Assembly (NCBI GenBank): GCA_018969425.1
Contig: JAGWYJ010000018.1
Location: 1-61,357, forward strand
DNA length: 61,357 nt
Direction: 5' to 3'
Source of the DNA: Alphaproteobacteria bacterium
GTDB lineage: Bacteria > Pseudomonadota > Alphaproteobacteria > Caulobacterales > Hyphomonadaceae
Shown here: one piece after another, positions 26,131-36,036 of the stretch
Layout of the letters: each line of letters begins with the position of its first letter
Numbering within the stretch: the first letter of the stretch is position 1
Notes under the pieces: model-generated
What the model was told of the DNA's origin: nothing
What the model saw: only the letters and a program-made list of their open reading frames with translations
Databases searched by the model: none
Made by a program: the position numbers and the translations under genes

Positions 26131-26477
26131 CCCCCGCGGAGTATCTCGACCGCTTCTTTGACGAGCTCCGCGCGGAAGTGCGGTCAAACCCGAAGCTGGC
26201 GGCGCGCCTGACGCGCGCCCTGGGGGGAGAAGTGGTGTTCGAAGACGAACACAAAGCGGACCTCGCGAACCCATATCTGCTCGCCGCATCCGGATCGAAG
26301 TCGAAGTTCTACTCGGTGTTCTCCGGACTGAAGCCAAACGAGATCCGGCGCGTTCTGCGCGACAACAATCTGGCGACATCGGTCGATGTCAGGGGAAAGA
26401 CCGCCGAAGAGCTGGTGGACATGCTCTTTCGCAGAGCCTCGTCAAAGATCAGCGAACGTAAATCAACGTTCTTCTGA
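26109..26477 (+). CDS. small partner protein of the polysaccharide-locus ParA, unknown
   Basis: A 122-residue soluble protein. It begins with an acidic helical part (TPAEYLDRFFDELRAEVRSNPKLA), has a central SGSKSKFYSVFSGLKPNEIRRVLRDNNLATSV segment resembling a helix-extended-loop-helix (SAP-like) DNA-binding unit, and ends with a basic tail (RRASSKISERKSTFF). The gene starts inside parA and ends in a 15-base tail-to-tail overlap with the acetyltransferase gene. By position it fills the place of ParB or McdB in ParA systems. I know no assigned function; the SAP-like reading is tentative. Confidence 0.8.
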   Translation: MAEDTRLTPAEYLDRFFDELRAEVRSNPKLAARLTRALGGEVVFEDEHKADLANPYLLAASGSKSKFYSVFSGLKPNEIRRVLRDNNLATSVDVRGKTAEELVDMLFRRASSKISERKSTFF

Positions 26478-27149
26478 CCGGCCGGCGCGCTCGCGCCAGC
26501 TCTCCCGGGTCATCTCCCAGTAACGCGACCGACGCTCAGAACCGTCGGGCCGAATGCTGCTTCGCTCGCCCATGGGGGAAAAGCCGGCGGCCTCAATCAC
26601 CCGCGCGGACCGTATGTTATCCAGCGACGCCGTGAGACCGATCAGACGCACCCCGAGATGCTCAAACATCCACCCAAAGCTTCGCGCAGCTCCTCGCCCC
26701 CCCTCGCCGCTGTTCTGAAGATCGGCCCTTCGCGCTCCCGCAATTTCAGCCGCAGACAGCTCAGGCCAGATCGTGAAATAGGAATAGCCCGCCACCTGGC
26801 CCGCCTCATCAAGACTGACAGCCAGCAATGCCTCGCCGGCTTCCCTGCGCGCGCGGGCCTCATCCACCCAGCCCTGTATGACAGGGATAGTGAAGGGTCG
26901 CGGCAAATCATAAATGGGGTCGGAAACACCCCGGTCGGCGAAAAGAGCGATCAGACCCTCCACGTGCTCGTGCCCGGCGAGCACCTGGCGGGCCCCAAGC
27001 AGTGTCAAATCCGCCGAGCGAACCGCAGCACGGATCCGGTCGGCCTCTTCGGCCGGGACATCAAGACGGGAAAGAGGCGGAGCGCTCAGACTGACCCCCT
27101 GTCGCAGGTTCGCAGCCGCAGAGAACGCCAGGTCAGGCCCGCAAGGCAA
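26463..27149 (-). CDS. GNAT family N-acetyltransferase
   Basis: About 228 residues. The acetyl-CoA-binding fold is recognisable at the C-terminus: LLAVSLDEAGQVAGYSYFTIWPE, ARSFGWMFEHLGVRLIGLTASLDNIRSARVIEAAGFSPMGERSS (split here for length) and RSRYWEMTRESW. The ARRADLQNSG pyrophosphate loop is weaker than usual. The start is uncertain: the best in-frame codon is TTG at 27149 with a poor ribosome-binding site. It is downstream of the ExoA-like gene in one operon, so it may acetylate a sugar nucleotide or other precursor, but a non-sugar substrate is equally possible. Confidence 0.78.
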   Translation of the reverse strand: MPCGPDLAFSAAANLRQGVSLSAPPLSRLDVPAEEADRIRAAVRSADLTLLGARQVLAGHEHVEGLIALFADRGVSDPIYDLPRPFTIPVIQGWVDEARARREAGEALLAVSLDEAGQVAGYSYFTIWPELSAAEIAGARRADLQNSGEGGRGAARSFGWMFEHLGVRLIGLTASLDNIRSARVIEAAGFSPMGERSSIRPDGSERRSRYWEMTRESWRERAGRSEER

Positions 27150-27174
27150 GAGCGCCGATGAGTCACCAGTTCTG

Positions 27175-28260
27175 TCAGCGAAAAACCGGTGGGGCCGCAG
27201 CGACGCGAGACCGCCCAGGTCGCGCCCCCAGAAGCGCCGCCTGACGGAAAAAGCCCGCCGCCCAGGCCATATGCATGATCCCGGAGGCGGGCCCGGCGAA
27301 CAATCCGCACGGCGAACCCAGCTTCAGCGCGCCCCAGATCGAGGCGCACAAGAGTGCGAAGAGATAAAACGCCGGAGCCGCAAGGCTCCACGGCCATAGC
27401 GGTGAAATCGCCAGACTGAGACAGCAGACAAGAAGGACGGCAGGCGGGATCATCTGGCGGGCGCGCGGGACATCCCTGTGTTTCAGAAGAGTGCGCGCAC
27501 GCCCTCGGCCGTAATTGTAGTACTGACGCGCAAGCGCCCTGGCGCTCGAACGGGGAAGGTACTGAAGGCGGATCTCCGCATCGAGAAAGATGCGTCCGGA
27601 CGCGGCTCGCAGCCGACGGTCAAACTCCGCATCCTCATTATGCGAAAAGGTCTCATCATATCCGCCGACCTGGAGAAACGAAGCAAGATCAAAACCAGCA
27701 TGATGACCCGTATCGACAAAGCCCGATCGCCGTCCCCCGCGATGGGCCGAACCGCCGGATCCGAGAGGCGTGTCGACGATGAGCGCATTCGCCCTCTGGA
27801 AACATGTCCGACCAATCGCATCCATGGGCGTGACGAGGGATTCCACTCCATTCCTGACGAGACTATCAGCGACATCCGTCACATAGCCGGGCGGATATAG
27901 AGCATGCGCATCACAGCGGATCAGAACACGTCGATTTTCGGAAAACCGACGGGCGACGAGATTGACCGCAGCGGACTGTAACCGAGCGGGATTCTCCACA
28001 AGACGCAGATTGGCATGAACGTTCATCATCGCGCGCACGATGTCGGGCGTGCCGTCATCGCTGCCGCCGTCAGCCACAACGAACAGAGCATCGGCCAGAC
28101 GATCATCGCCAGTCAGAAGATCACGAAGGCATGTCTCGATATGAGACGCCTCGTTCAGAACAGGAATGGCCACCAGCACATCACATCCCTGGACCGCTCG
28201 CCGTGCAGATCCGGAAGGGTCATCCGCCGCACCATTCGACTTTCCCTGCGTGACCTCCAT
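27175..28260 (-). CDS. glycosyltransferase family 2, ExoA-like (exopolysaccharide)
   Basis: A 361-residue GT-A transferase like ExoA of succinoglycan synthesis, which adds a beta-1,3 glucose. Motifs in order are LVAIPVLNEASHIETCL, ADGGSDDGTPDIV, the metal site region RCDAHALYPPGY, HNEDAEFDRRLR (ED) and QYYNYGRGRARTLLK. The C-terminus has about three hydrophobic segments (LLVCCLSLAISPLWPWSL onwards) anchoring it to the membrane. It follows the 254-residue membrane protein gene by 60 bases and precedes the GNAT gene by 25, all minus strand. Confidence 0.9.
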   Translation of the reverse strand: MEVTQGKSNGAADDPSGSARRAVQGCDVLVAIPVLNEASHIETCLRDLLTGDDRLADALFVVADGGSDDGTPDIVRAMMNVHANLRLVENPARLQSAAVNLVARRFSENRRVLIRCDAHALYPPGYVTDVADSLVRNGVESLVTPMDAIGRTCFQRANALIVDTPLGSGGSAHRGGRRSGFVDTGHHAGFDLASFLQVGGYDETFSHNEDAEFDRRLRAASGRIFLDAEIRLQYLPRSSARALARQYYNYGRGRARTLLKHRDVPRARQMIPPAVLLVCCLSLAISPLWPWSLAAPAFYLFALLCASIWGALKLGSPCGLFAGPASGIMHMAWAAGFFRQAALLGARPGRSRVAAAPPVFR

Positions 28261-28320
28261 GATCCTCTCGCTCTTCCCGAACAGTCCTTCGATTCGTCGT
28301 GACGTTTCCGGCTATGGCGC

Positions 28321-29085
28321 CTAACCGGGAGCGACAGCCTGAGGCGGATCAGACACTTGCCGGCGCCCGGCGGACGCGCGAGCCGCATCTTCGCGATAGG
28401 CGTCGAACGGGATGCCCTCGCGCCGGGCCATCGCCCTCAGATCGGCGAAGAACTCAGCATCCTCCCCGCTTCGCCGAAGAAGCTCGGAGTCGCGAAAGGC
28501 CTGCCGTCTGAGACTGTCCGGAATATCGGACCAGTGAGCCAGAACAAAACTGAACCGCCATCGGACAAGATCCGGGCTGCAGACAGGACACAGCTCCATG
28601 GACCGGCCCAGAGCCTCGACCGCGCGATCTGGCAAGGGCTCGCCGCCTGCTGTCGCCGACTGAGAGAGACTGTAAGCCAGGCGGGCCCAGACGAAGGGAC
28701 GGGCGCTATCACGCTCAAGAACCTGCTCGCTCGCCAGGGCGGCAAGGTCTGTAGCCAGAGGATCGGCCGCCAGAACAAGCTCGGAATACGCCTCATATGC
28801 ATCCGCAGAAGCGCCTCGGGGCATGGGACGAGACAGAATATCAAGCGCCGATCGGCCCTCGGCGGTGACGATCTTATGCGTGGCGAAGGCGCGTCCTGTC
28901 GCAGCAAGGTTCCCCAATAAGGCGATAAAGAGCATCACGAGAAGAACAGCCCAGCCGCCGATTGCGCCGAGTCGGCGCCTTTGGTCTCCGGCTCGCTCGG
29001 ACCGACCGCCATCGACCTCAGGGACGGCGTCTGCGCCCCGGTCTCGTGTCTCCTCGCTGACCTGCGTCCAACCCTGTTTGATCAT
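28321..29085 (-). CDS. membrane-anchored protein of the polysaccharide locus, unknown
   Basis: A 254-residue protein starting MIKQGWTQVSEE at 29085. An acidic/basic N-terminal cytoplasmic segment of about 40 residues precedes one membrane helix (about 43-62, GWAVLLVMLFIALLGNLAAT). The remainder, probably periplasmic, is helical with TPR-like spacing (AYEAYSELVLAADPLATDLA, VWARLAYSLSQSATAGG, a CPVC pair, VRWRFSFVLAHW). No family is recognised. It leads the ExoA-like/GNAT operon and diverges from the third glycosyltransferase, so a scaffold role in the export complex is possible. Confidence 0.75.
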   Translation of the reverse strand: MIKQGWTQVSEETRDRGADAVPEVDGGRSERAGDQRRRLGAIGGWAVLLVMLFIALLGNLAATGRAFATHKIVTAEGRSALDILSRPMPRGASADAYEAYSELVLAADPLATDLAALASEQVLERDSARPFVWARLAYSLSQSATAGGEPLPDRAVEALGRSMELCPVCSPDLVRWRFSFVLAHWSDIPDSLRRQAFRDSELLRRSGEDAEFFADLRAMARREGIPFDAYREDAARASAGRRQVSDPPQAVAPG

Positions 29086-29178
29086 TTCGGTGTTCAGAAA
29101 CCCTGCATCAAGGATAGATCGGTGGGGCAAGCGGCGTCGCGGCCATGGTCTTGCATGGTCCGGACCACAGGGGAAGAC

Positions 29179-30507
29179 ATGCGCCGAGGCCGTGGAACAT
29201 CTCTTGCGGGGATTATCGCCGACATGACCGTCAGACAGAAGCAGCCTCAGGAGGCGAGCGGAACGCATCCTGTCAATGCCCCCTCAGCGAACCGGAGATG
29301 GGCGAACATGATCGTCGCTCGCCAGCTCGATGACATGAACGCCGGCAACACCGCCTACCTCCTGGTTCTTCTCAAAACCATGAGACGCGGCGGCCTGTCT
29401 GTCCGCATCGTGTTCGCTCCGCGCAGATCCTTCGGCAACCGGCCTTTCATGCGCATCCACCCTCAGGTTGAGGCGGAAATTGAAGATGTCGTATGTCCGC
29501 AAAGCGTGCGGATCGCCGGGACCTACATCTCACTCTCTCCGACGGTATGGGGACGGTTCATTATCCGGCTGATCCGCGAAGCGCGAAGACGGACAGGAGG
29601 ACACGTCGCGATACGAAGCCTCCTGTCAGCGCCTCTCGACCCGACCGAAGCCTCGGCGACCGCCTCGGCTTCGGATCGCCATGCGTGCGCGCTGGTCGTT
29701 GCGGAGTATTCCAACCTCGCCCCTACTCTGAAGCTGATGAAGACGCGAGCCGTGAAGTCTGTTTTCCTGCATGATCTGTTCTCCCTGCGGGCCCAGGCCT
29801 TCAGGTCGCGCGGAGAAGTTCCGGACCACGCCGATATCTCGCTGGAGGAGGAGGCCGCCTGGGTTCGGCCGGCCGAGCTGCAGATCTATGCCTCCGCAAA
29901 TGAGCTGGCGACGCTTGCTCCCATGACACCCGGCGCCAGAGGCGTCTGGATGAGACCGGACGTGCCGGACTATCCGGATGTTCGGACCGATGACGGTCCT
30001 GCGCGGGCCGTCTTTCTGGGAACGCGTCACGCGGGCAATACAGACGCGCTGCGTCATCTCCTTGACGACATCTGGCCTCGGGTTCTGGCCCGAAGCCCCG
30101 ATGCCCAGCTCTGGATAGCAGGCTCGACCTGCTCAGTTCTGACCCCGGAGGATCATGCCCGACCAGGCGTACGGGCGCTCGGCCGGGTCGGAGACCTGGC
30201 CTCGATCGGCGGTCCCGCCTCAGTTGGACTTGCGCCGACCCGGATCGCCAGCGGAGTCAGCATCAAGGTCGCAGAGTACCTTCGCCTGGGTATGCCCTGC
30301 ATCACCTATCCTGTAGCCCTGGAAGGGTTTGGACAGGCCCTGGACGACCTGGCGGATAGGGTCGAGGATACGGACGCCTTTGCTGCGCGTCTGGCCGATC
30401 TGCTGGAGGACGAAACCGGTCGCTCGAAACGCAGCCGAAAGGCCCGTGACGAGATCGGCGCGCGCCTCGACAACGAAGAGCTGACAGCCGTCTTCCGGGC
30501 CCTGTGA
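29179..30507 (+). CDS. glycosyltransferase (GT1/GT4-like, exopolysaccharide)
   Basis: A 442-residue GT-B enzyme. The ATG at 29179 has an AGGGGA box five bases upstream; the frame open before it is a poor match. The N-terminal half has WANMIVARQLDDMNAGNTAY and SVFLHDLFSLRAQAF. The C-terminal half has AVFLGTRHAGNTDALRHLL, SPDAQLWIAGSTC, LAPTRIASGVSIKVAEYLRLG and GMPCITYPVALEGFG, the typical donor-binding region. Sugar specificity is unknown. It diverges from the 254-residue membrane protein across a 93-base promoter gap and ends the polysaccharide locus on this side. Confidence 0.87.
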   Translation: MRRGRGTSLAGIIADMTVRQKQPQEASGTHPVNAPSANRRWANMIVARQLDDMNAGNTAYLLVLLKTMRRGGLSVRIVFAPRRSFGNRPFMRIHPQVEAEIEDVVCPQSVRIAGTYISLSPTVWGRFIIRLIREARRRTGGHVAIRSLLSAPLDPTEASATASASDRHACALVVAEYSNLAPTLKLMKTRAVKSVFLHDLFSLRAQAFRSRGEVPDHADISLEEEAAWVRPAELQIYASANELATLAPMTPGARGVWMRPDVPDYPDVRTDDGPARAVFLGTRHAGNTDALRHLLDDIWPRVLARSPDAQLWIAGSTCSVLTPEDHARPGVRALGRVGDLASIGGPASVGLAPTRIASGVSIKVAEYLRLGMPCITYPVALEGFGQALDDLADRVEDTDAFAARLADLLEDETGRSKRSRKARDEIGARLDNEELTAVFRAL

Positions 30508-30624
30508 CAGGGACTTTCGCCTTTAACGCCCAAAATCCCTCTGATGAGACGGAAGACGGCTTCCTACGATCCGAAAAAAAACGCTAGCCTGAAGCCTTCC
30601 TCGGGACCCGGACCGGAGCAGGCC

Positions 30625-31515
30625 ATGTCGAGATCGTTCGAGCATATCATCTATACCGTCGAAGCCGGCGTCGCGCAGATCACGTTGAACCGCCCCGATC
30701 GTCTGAACGCTTTTACGCAGACCATGCAGGATGAACTGATCGAGGCCTTTGACCGAATCGACGCGGACGATGAGGTGCGATGCGTTATCGTCACCGGCGC
30801 CGGACGCGGATTCTGCGCAGGAGCAGACCTCTCCGGAGGCGCAGAGACCTTCAATTTCAGCAAGTCCGCGACCGGCGAACAGACCGGATCCCAGCCCGAC
30901 GGATCAGATCCGCGCATTCGGGACGGCGGCGGTAAGGTCTCGCTTCGCATTTTCGAATGCCTCAAGCCTGTGATCGCCGCAGTGAACGGTCCGGCCGTCG
31001 GCGTGGGGGCGACGATGCAGCTTCCGATGGACATCCGAATCGCCTCCGATGCGGCCCGCTTTGGTTTCGTGTTCACCCGGCGCGGGGTCGTCCCTGAAGC
31101 CTGCTCGAGCTGGTTTCTTCCCAGAATCGTCGGTATTTCCACTGCGGCCGAATGGTGTTTCACCGGTCGGGTGTTCGACGCCGCTGAAGCGCTCTCGCGC
31201 GGCCTCGTTTCGCGTGTGGTAAGCCCCGACGAGCTCCTGCCGACCGCCCGAGCCCTGGCGCGCGAAATCGCTGATAACACAGCCCCGGTCTCGGTCGCGC
31301 TGTCCCGACAGATGCTCTGGAGAATGCTTGGCGCGGACCACCCGATGGAGGCCCACAAAATCGACAGTCGGGGGATCTTCGCGCGAGGCCAGCAGGCGGA
31401 CGCTCGCGAAGGGGTCACATCATTCCTCGAAAAACGCCGACCGAGCTATCCTGACAAGGTGTCGAGCGACATGCCGGCCTTCTTCCCCTGGTGGCCGGAA
31501 CGGCCCTACTCCTGA
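30625..31515 (+). CDS. enoyl-CoA hydratase/isomerase family protein (crotonase)
   Basis: A 296-residue crotonase-fold protein. It has ITLNRPDRLNAFTQTMQDEL, the oxyanion-hole segment GAGRGFCAGADLSGG, a variable loop (SKSATGEQTGSQPDG), CLKPVIAAVNGPAVGVG, and FVFTRRGVVPEACSSWFLPR, where the glutamate of VPEA is the likely acid/base. The first catalytic glutamate of classical enoyl-CoA hydratase is not evident, so it could be an isomerase, thioesterase or hydratase of a specific CoA ester. ATG 30625 is chosen over 30544, which would add a non-homologous leader. It converges on the DUF6491 gene. Confidence 0.9.
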   Translation: MSRSFEHIIYTVEAGVAQITLNRPDRLNAFTQTMQDELIEAFDRIDADDEVRCVIVTGAGRGFCAGADLSGGAETFNFSKSATGEQTGSQPDGSDPRIRDGGGKVSLRIFECLKPVIAAVNGPAVGVGATMQLPMDIRIASDAARFGFVFTRRGVVPEACSSWFLPRIVGISTAAEWCFTGRVFDAAEALSRGLVSRVVSPDELLPTARALAREIADNTAPVSVALSRQMLWRMLGADHPMEAHKIDSRGIFARGQQADAREGVTSFLEKRRPSYPDKVSSDMPAFFPWWPERPYS

Positions 31516-31519
31516 GACA

Positions 31520-31936
31520 TCACGTCTTGGGCGCCGAACCGTCCTTGGCGACCGGCTTGGCCGCATCCGGGTTCCACTCATAGATCTTGATGATCGAACA
31601 CGGTCCTCCCGTGTATCGCGTGTCCGTCACCAGACTGTCCCCTCGCGTCAGGCAGGAACCGCCGCCCCGGGAAATCAATCCTATGGAGGTGAACGCGTCG
31701 TCAGGCTGGCAGGCGCCGATCAGCTCAAGCCTGTACTTCTTGTCGCGTCCCGCTTCCACGATCACCGAGTCTCTGTCGAGGCTCTCCCAGCTCCGAATCT
31801 GGCTTGCAAAGCAGATCCGGGAAACCTCAGCGCCCTGACGCGGATCCGGCGGAGACGGTGGCTTATCGCTTTCGGGAATCTGGCAGGCGCCCAATAGGGC
31901 CAGACCCAGCATGGAGACTGCAATCGGATGCCTCAT
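31520..31936 (-). CDS. DUF6491 family lipoprotein
   Basis: A 138-residue protein with a lipoprotein signal peptide: VSMLGLALLGAC gives lipidated C18. The mature domain matches the look of DUF6491, with paired cysteines and a small beta-fold: SRICFASQIRSWESLDRDSVIV, KKYRLELIGACQ, and GGPCSIIKIYEW near the end. The function is unknown. It is alone on the minus strand, four bases from the crotonase stop, and separated from the TonB receptor by a strong terminator. Confidence 0.75.
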   Translation of the reverse strand: MRHPIAVSMLGLALLGACQIPESDKPPSPPDPRQGAEVSRICFASQIRSWESLDRDSVIVEAGRDKKYRLELIGACQPDDAFTSIGLISRGGGSCLTRGDSLVTDTRYTGGPCSIIKIYEWNPDAAKPVAKDGSAPKT

Positions 31937-32058
31937 CTTTCACTCCCTGAGCATATTTCCCAAGATCATCGGATTCCATCTGAACGGTCGCTGAACAGGC
32001 GGCGTCGGTCAGACTGTCTGCGAATGCAGGTCACGACAAGAAGCTGAATCAAATCGGC

Positions 32059-32094
32059 AAAAAAGAGAGCGCGCGCAGCAGGCTGCGCGCGCTC
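32059..32094 (-). terminator. Rho-independent terminator of the TonB receptor gene
   Basis: A perfect 12-bp stem (arms 32067-32078 and 32083-32094, GAGCGCGCGCAG/CTGCGCGCGCTC) with a 4-base loop is followed on the minus strand by a run of six T (32059-32064 read as A on the plus strand). It lies 50 bases beyond the receptor stop and isolates it from the DUF6491 lipoprotein gene. Confidence 0.88.
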
Positions 32095-32105
32095 GGTACC
32101 TTTTG

Positions 32106-32139
32106 CCAGGGCTCTCGGAAAATCCCCGAGAGCCTCTGG
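32106..32139. repeat. second hairpin between receptor gene and terminator
   Basis: GGCTCTCGG (32110-32118) and CCGAGAGCC (32126-32134) form a 9-bp stem with a 7-base loop, extendable by CCAG/CTGG with one bulged T. No T-run follows in either direction, so it is not a terminator on its own, but it lies directly before one and may protect the mRNA 3' end. Confidence 0.55.
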
Positions 32140-32146
32140 GTTGATC

Positions 32147-34633
<2,487 letters not shown>

Positions 34634-34776
34634 GAAACCATCCCCTGGTTCGTTTGCGCGCTCGTCCAAGAGCGCCTGCACCATCGCAGATGCGAAGAAC
34701 AATGGGCGGGCCTCAGACGAGGTTCAAACAGAATAAGCGGTTTTCGCTCGGGAAGAGACGAGTTTACCCTGTCGTG

Positions 34777-34792
34777 TGTCAGAAGAGTGACA
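34777..34792. repeat. inverted repeat upstream of the TonB receptor gene
   Basis: TGTCA and TGACA flank six bases, about 145 bases before the receptor ATG. It could be an operator for the receptor promoter or part of the region after fbp. It has no known regulator match. Confidence 0.35.
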
Positions 34793-34811
34793 GACTCACC
34801 GGAAAACGCCC

Positions 34812-34851
34812 CAAAAACAGGCGACCCTGACCGACCGACGACCGACAGGGT
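34812..34851 (-). terminator. candidate terminator of fbp
   Basis: On the minus strand ACCCTG and CAGGGT (34846-34851 and 34824-34829) enclose a repetitive CGGTCGTCGGTCGG loop and are followed after a few bases by TTTTT. The stem is only 6 bp, so the call is moderate. It lies 18 bases after the fbp stop. Confidence 0.45.
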
Positions 34852-34869
34852 TAACGTTCCCGACGCCCG

Positions 34870-35883
34870 TCACGATCGTGGAGCCGCCTGAGAGCGATGC
34901 AACGCCTGGAGCCGATCGACCTCTTCCCTTGCCCCCAGCATGACAGACGTTCTCTGATGAAGGCCCGTGGGAACAGCGTCGAGAATATCCCCGCAACCGT
35001 CGAAAGCCCGGCCGCCCGCCTGCTCGAGGAGAAAGCTCATCGGATTGCCCTCGTACATCAGCCGGAGTTTTCCGGGCTTTCCAGGCTCCCTCCGATCCCA
35101 GGGATAGAGAAAAACCCCGCCCCTGCAGAGAATGCGATGCACATCCGCCACCATGGAAGCGATCCAACGCATGTTGAAATCCTTCCCCCGTACCCCCGTG
35201 CTTCCTGCGAGGCACTCGGCGACATAGTCCCGAACAGGTTGGTCCCAGTGGCGCATGTTCGACATGTTGATGGCGAACTCCCGGGTCGCCTCCGGCACGC
35301 GCGCCGGACCCGCAGTGCGGATCCACTGCCCCGTCGGCGGATCAAGAGTGAATGTCACAACGCCCGACCCGAGGGACAGGACGAGCAGACTCTGGGGCCC
35401 GTAGAGGGCGTACCCGGCCGCGATCTGTCGCCTCCCGGGCTGGAGAAAGACCGCGTCGGTATTCGCCTTCGTCACCTCGCCCGGGGACGGGAGTATGGAG
35501 AAGATCGTCCCGATTGAGACATTCACATCCACATTGCTGGATCCGTCGAGCGGATCAAAGAGGAGCAGATAGGGCGCCGCAGGGGAAAGAAGCACGGCAT
35601 GCTCTTCTTCCTCGGACGCGGCTGCAGCGACGACGCCGGAAGCTCTGGCCATGGCGACCATTTCCTCGTTCGCGAGGACATCGAGCTTCTTTTGCTCCTC
35701 ACCCTGAATATTGCCTGTCCCTGCGGCGCCCAGAACGTCGGCAAGGGCGCCCCGTGACACGAGATAGCTGATCGTCCGACACGAATCCGAGATCGCCTCG
35801 ATCAGTTTGGCCAGAGACGGATCCGCTGGCCGCCCGTCGCCTGCGGGATCAGCCAGAAACTCTCTCAAACCGCTCGCTGTCAT
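34870..35883 (-). CDS. fbp: fructose-1,6-bisphosphatase class I
   Basis: A 337-residue gluconeogenic enzyme removing phosphate from fructose 1,6-bisphosphate. The metal site is complete: [21 protein letters not shown], with GTIFSI, then MNLSMSN-like [26 protein letters not shown] and [17 protein letters not shown]. The length and motifs fit class I (plant/E. coli Fbp) rather than GlpX. The ATG at 35883 has a GGAGAGG box. A short open frame overlaps its start upstream on the same strand. It marks growth on acids or lipids, fitting the acyl-CoA genes at 50-61 kb. Confidence 0.95.
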   Translation of the reverse strand: MTASGLREFLADPAGDGRPADPSLAKLIEAISDSCRTISYLVSRGALADVLGAAGTGNIQGEEQKKLDVLANEEMVAMARASGVVAAAASEEEEHAVLLSPAAPYLLLFDPLDGSSNVDVNVSIGTIFSILPSPGEVTKANTDAVFLQPGRRQIAAGYALYGPQSLLVLSLGSGVVTFTLDPPTGQWIRTAGPARVPEATREFAINMSNMRHWDQPVRDYVAECLAGSTGVRGKDFNMRWIASMVADVHRILCRGGVFLYPWDRREPGKPGKLRLMYEGNPMSFLLEQAGGRAFDGCGDILDAVPTGLHQRTSVMLGAREEVDRLQALHRSQAAPRS

Positions 35884-36013
35884 CGACCTCTCCGCCTGTC
35901 CGGGAAACGTACCGGACCTGATCGACGGAGATAGCGATGTTCCGGCCCGACGCCCATAGCCTCCCGCGAACGATTTCCAGGCATGCCGGCGAAGGATCCC
36001 TTCGCTCGCGCAT
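35849..36013 (-). CDS. possible small leader ORF overlapping the fbp start
   Basis: A 54-residue frame ([20 protein letters not shown] onward) ends 35 bases inside fbp. Its middle, [18 protein letters not shown], reads like a real strand-rich protein and about two thirds of third-codon positions are G or C, but no ribosome-binding site precedes it. It could be a coupled leader peptide or chance. Confidence 0.25.
   Translation of the reverse strand: MRERRDPSPACLEIVRGRLWASGRNIAISVDQVRYVSRTGGEVDDSERFERVSG
35990..36004. repeat. 15-bp palindrome between fbp and the desaturase gene
   Basis: CGAAGG and CCTTCG separated by ATC form a perfect 6+3+6 inverted repeat in the divergent fbp/desaturase promoter region. 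It could be an operator; regulator unknown. Confidence 0.4.
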
Positions 36014-36023
36014 GGAATTAATG

Positions 36024-36036
36024 TAGAACCATTCTA
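36024..36036. promoter_or_regulatory. candidate TetR operator at the desaturase start
   Basis: TAGAA-CCA-TTCTA is a perfect 5+3+5 palindrome touching the A of the desaturase ATG. A TAATGT -10-like hexamer begins six bases before it, so transcription may start almost at the ATG (leaderless or nearly so), with the palindrome over +1. The outer half-sites TAGA/TCTA also occur in the palindrome at 37660-37673 beyond tetR, hinting at one regulator. Confidence 0.45.
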
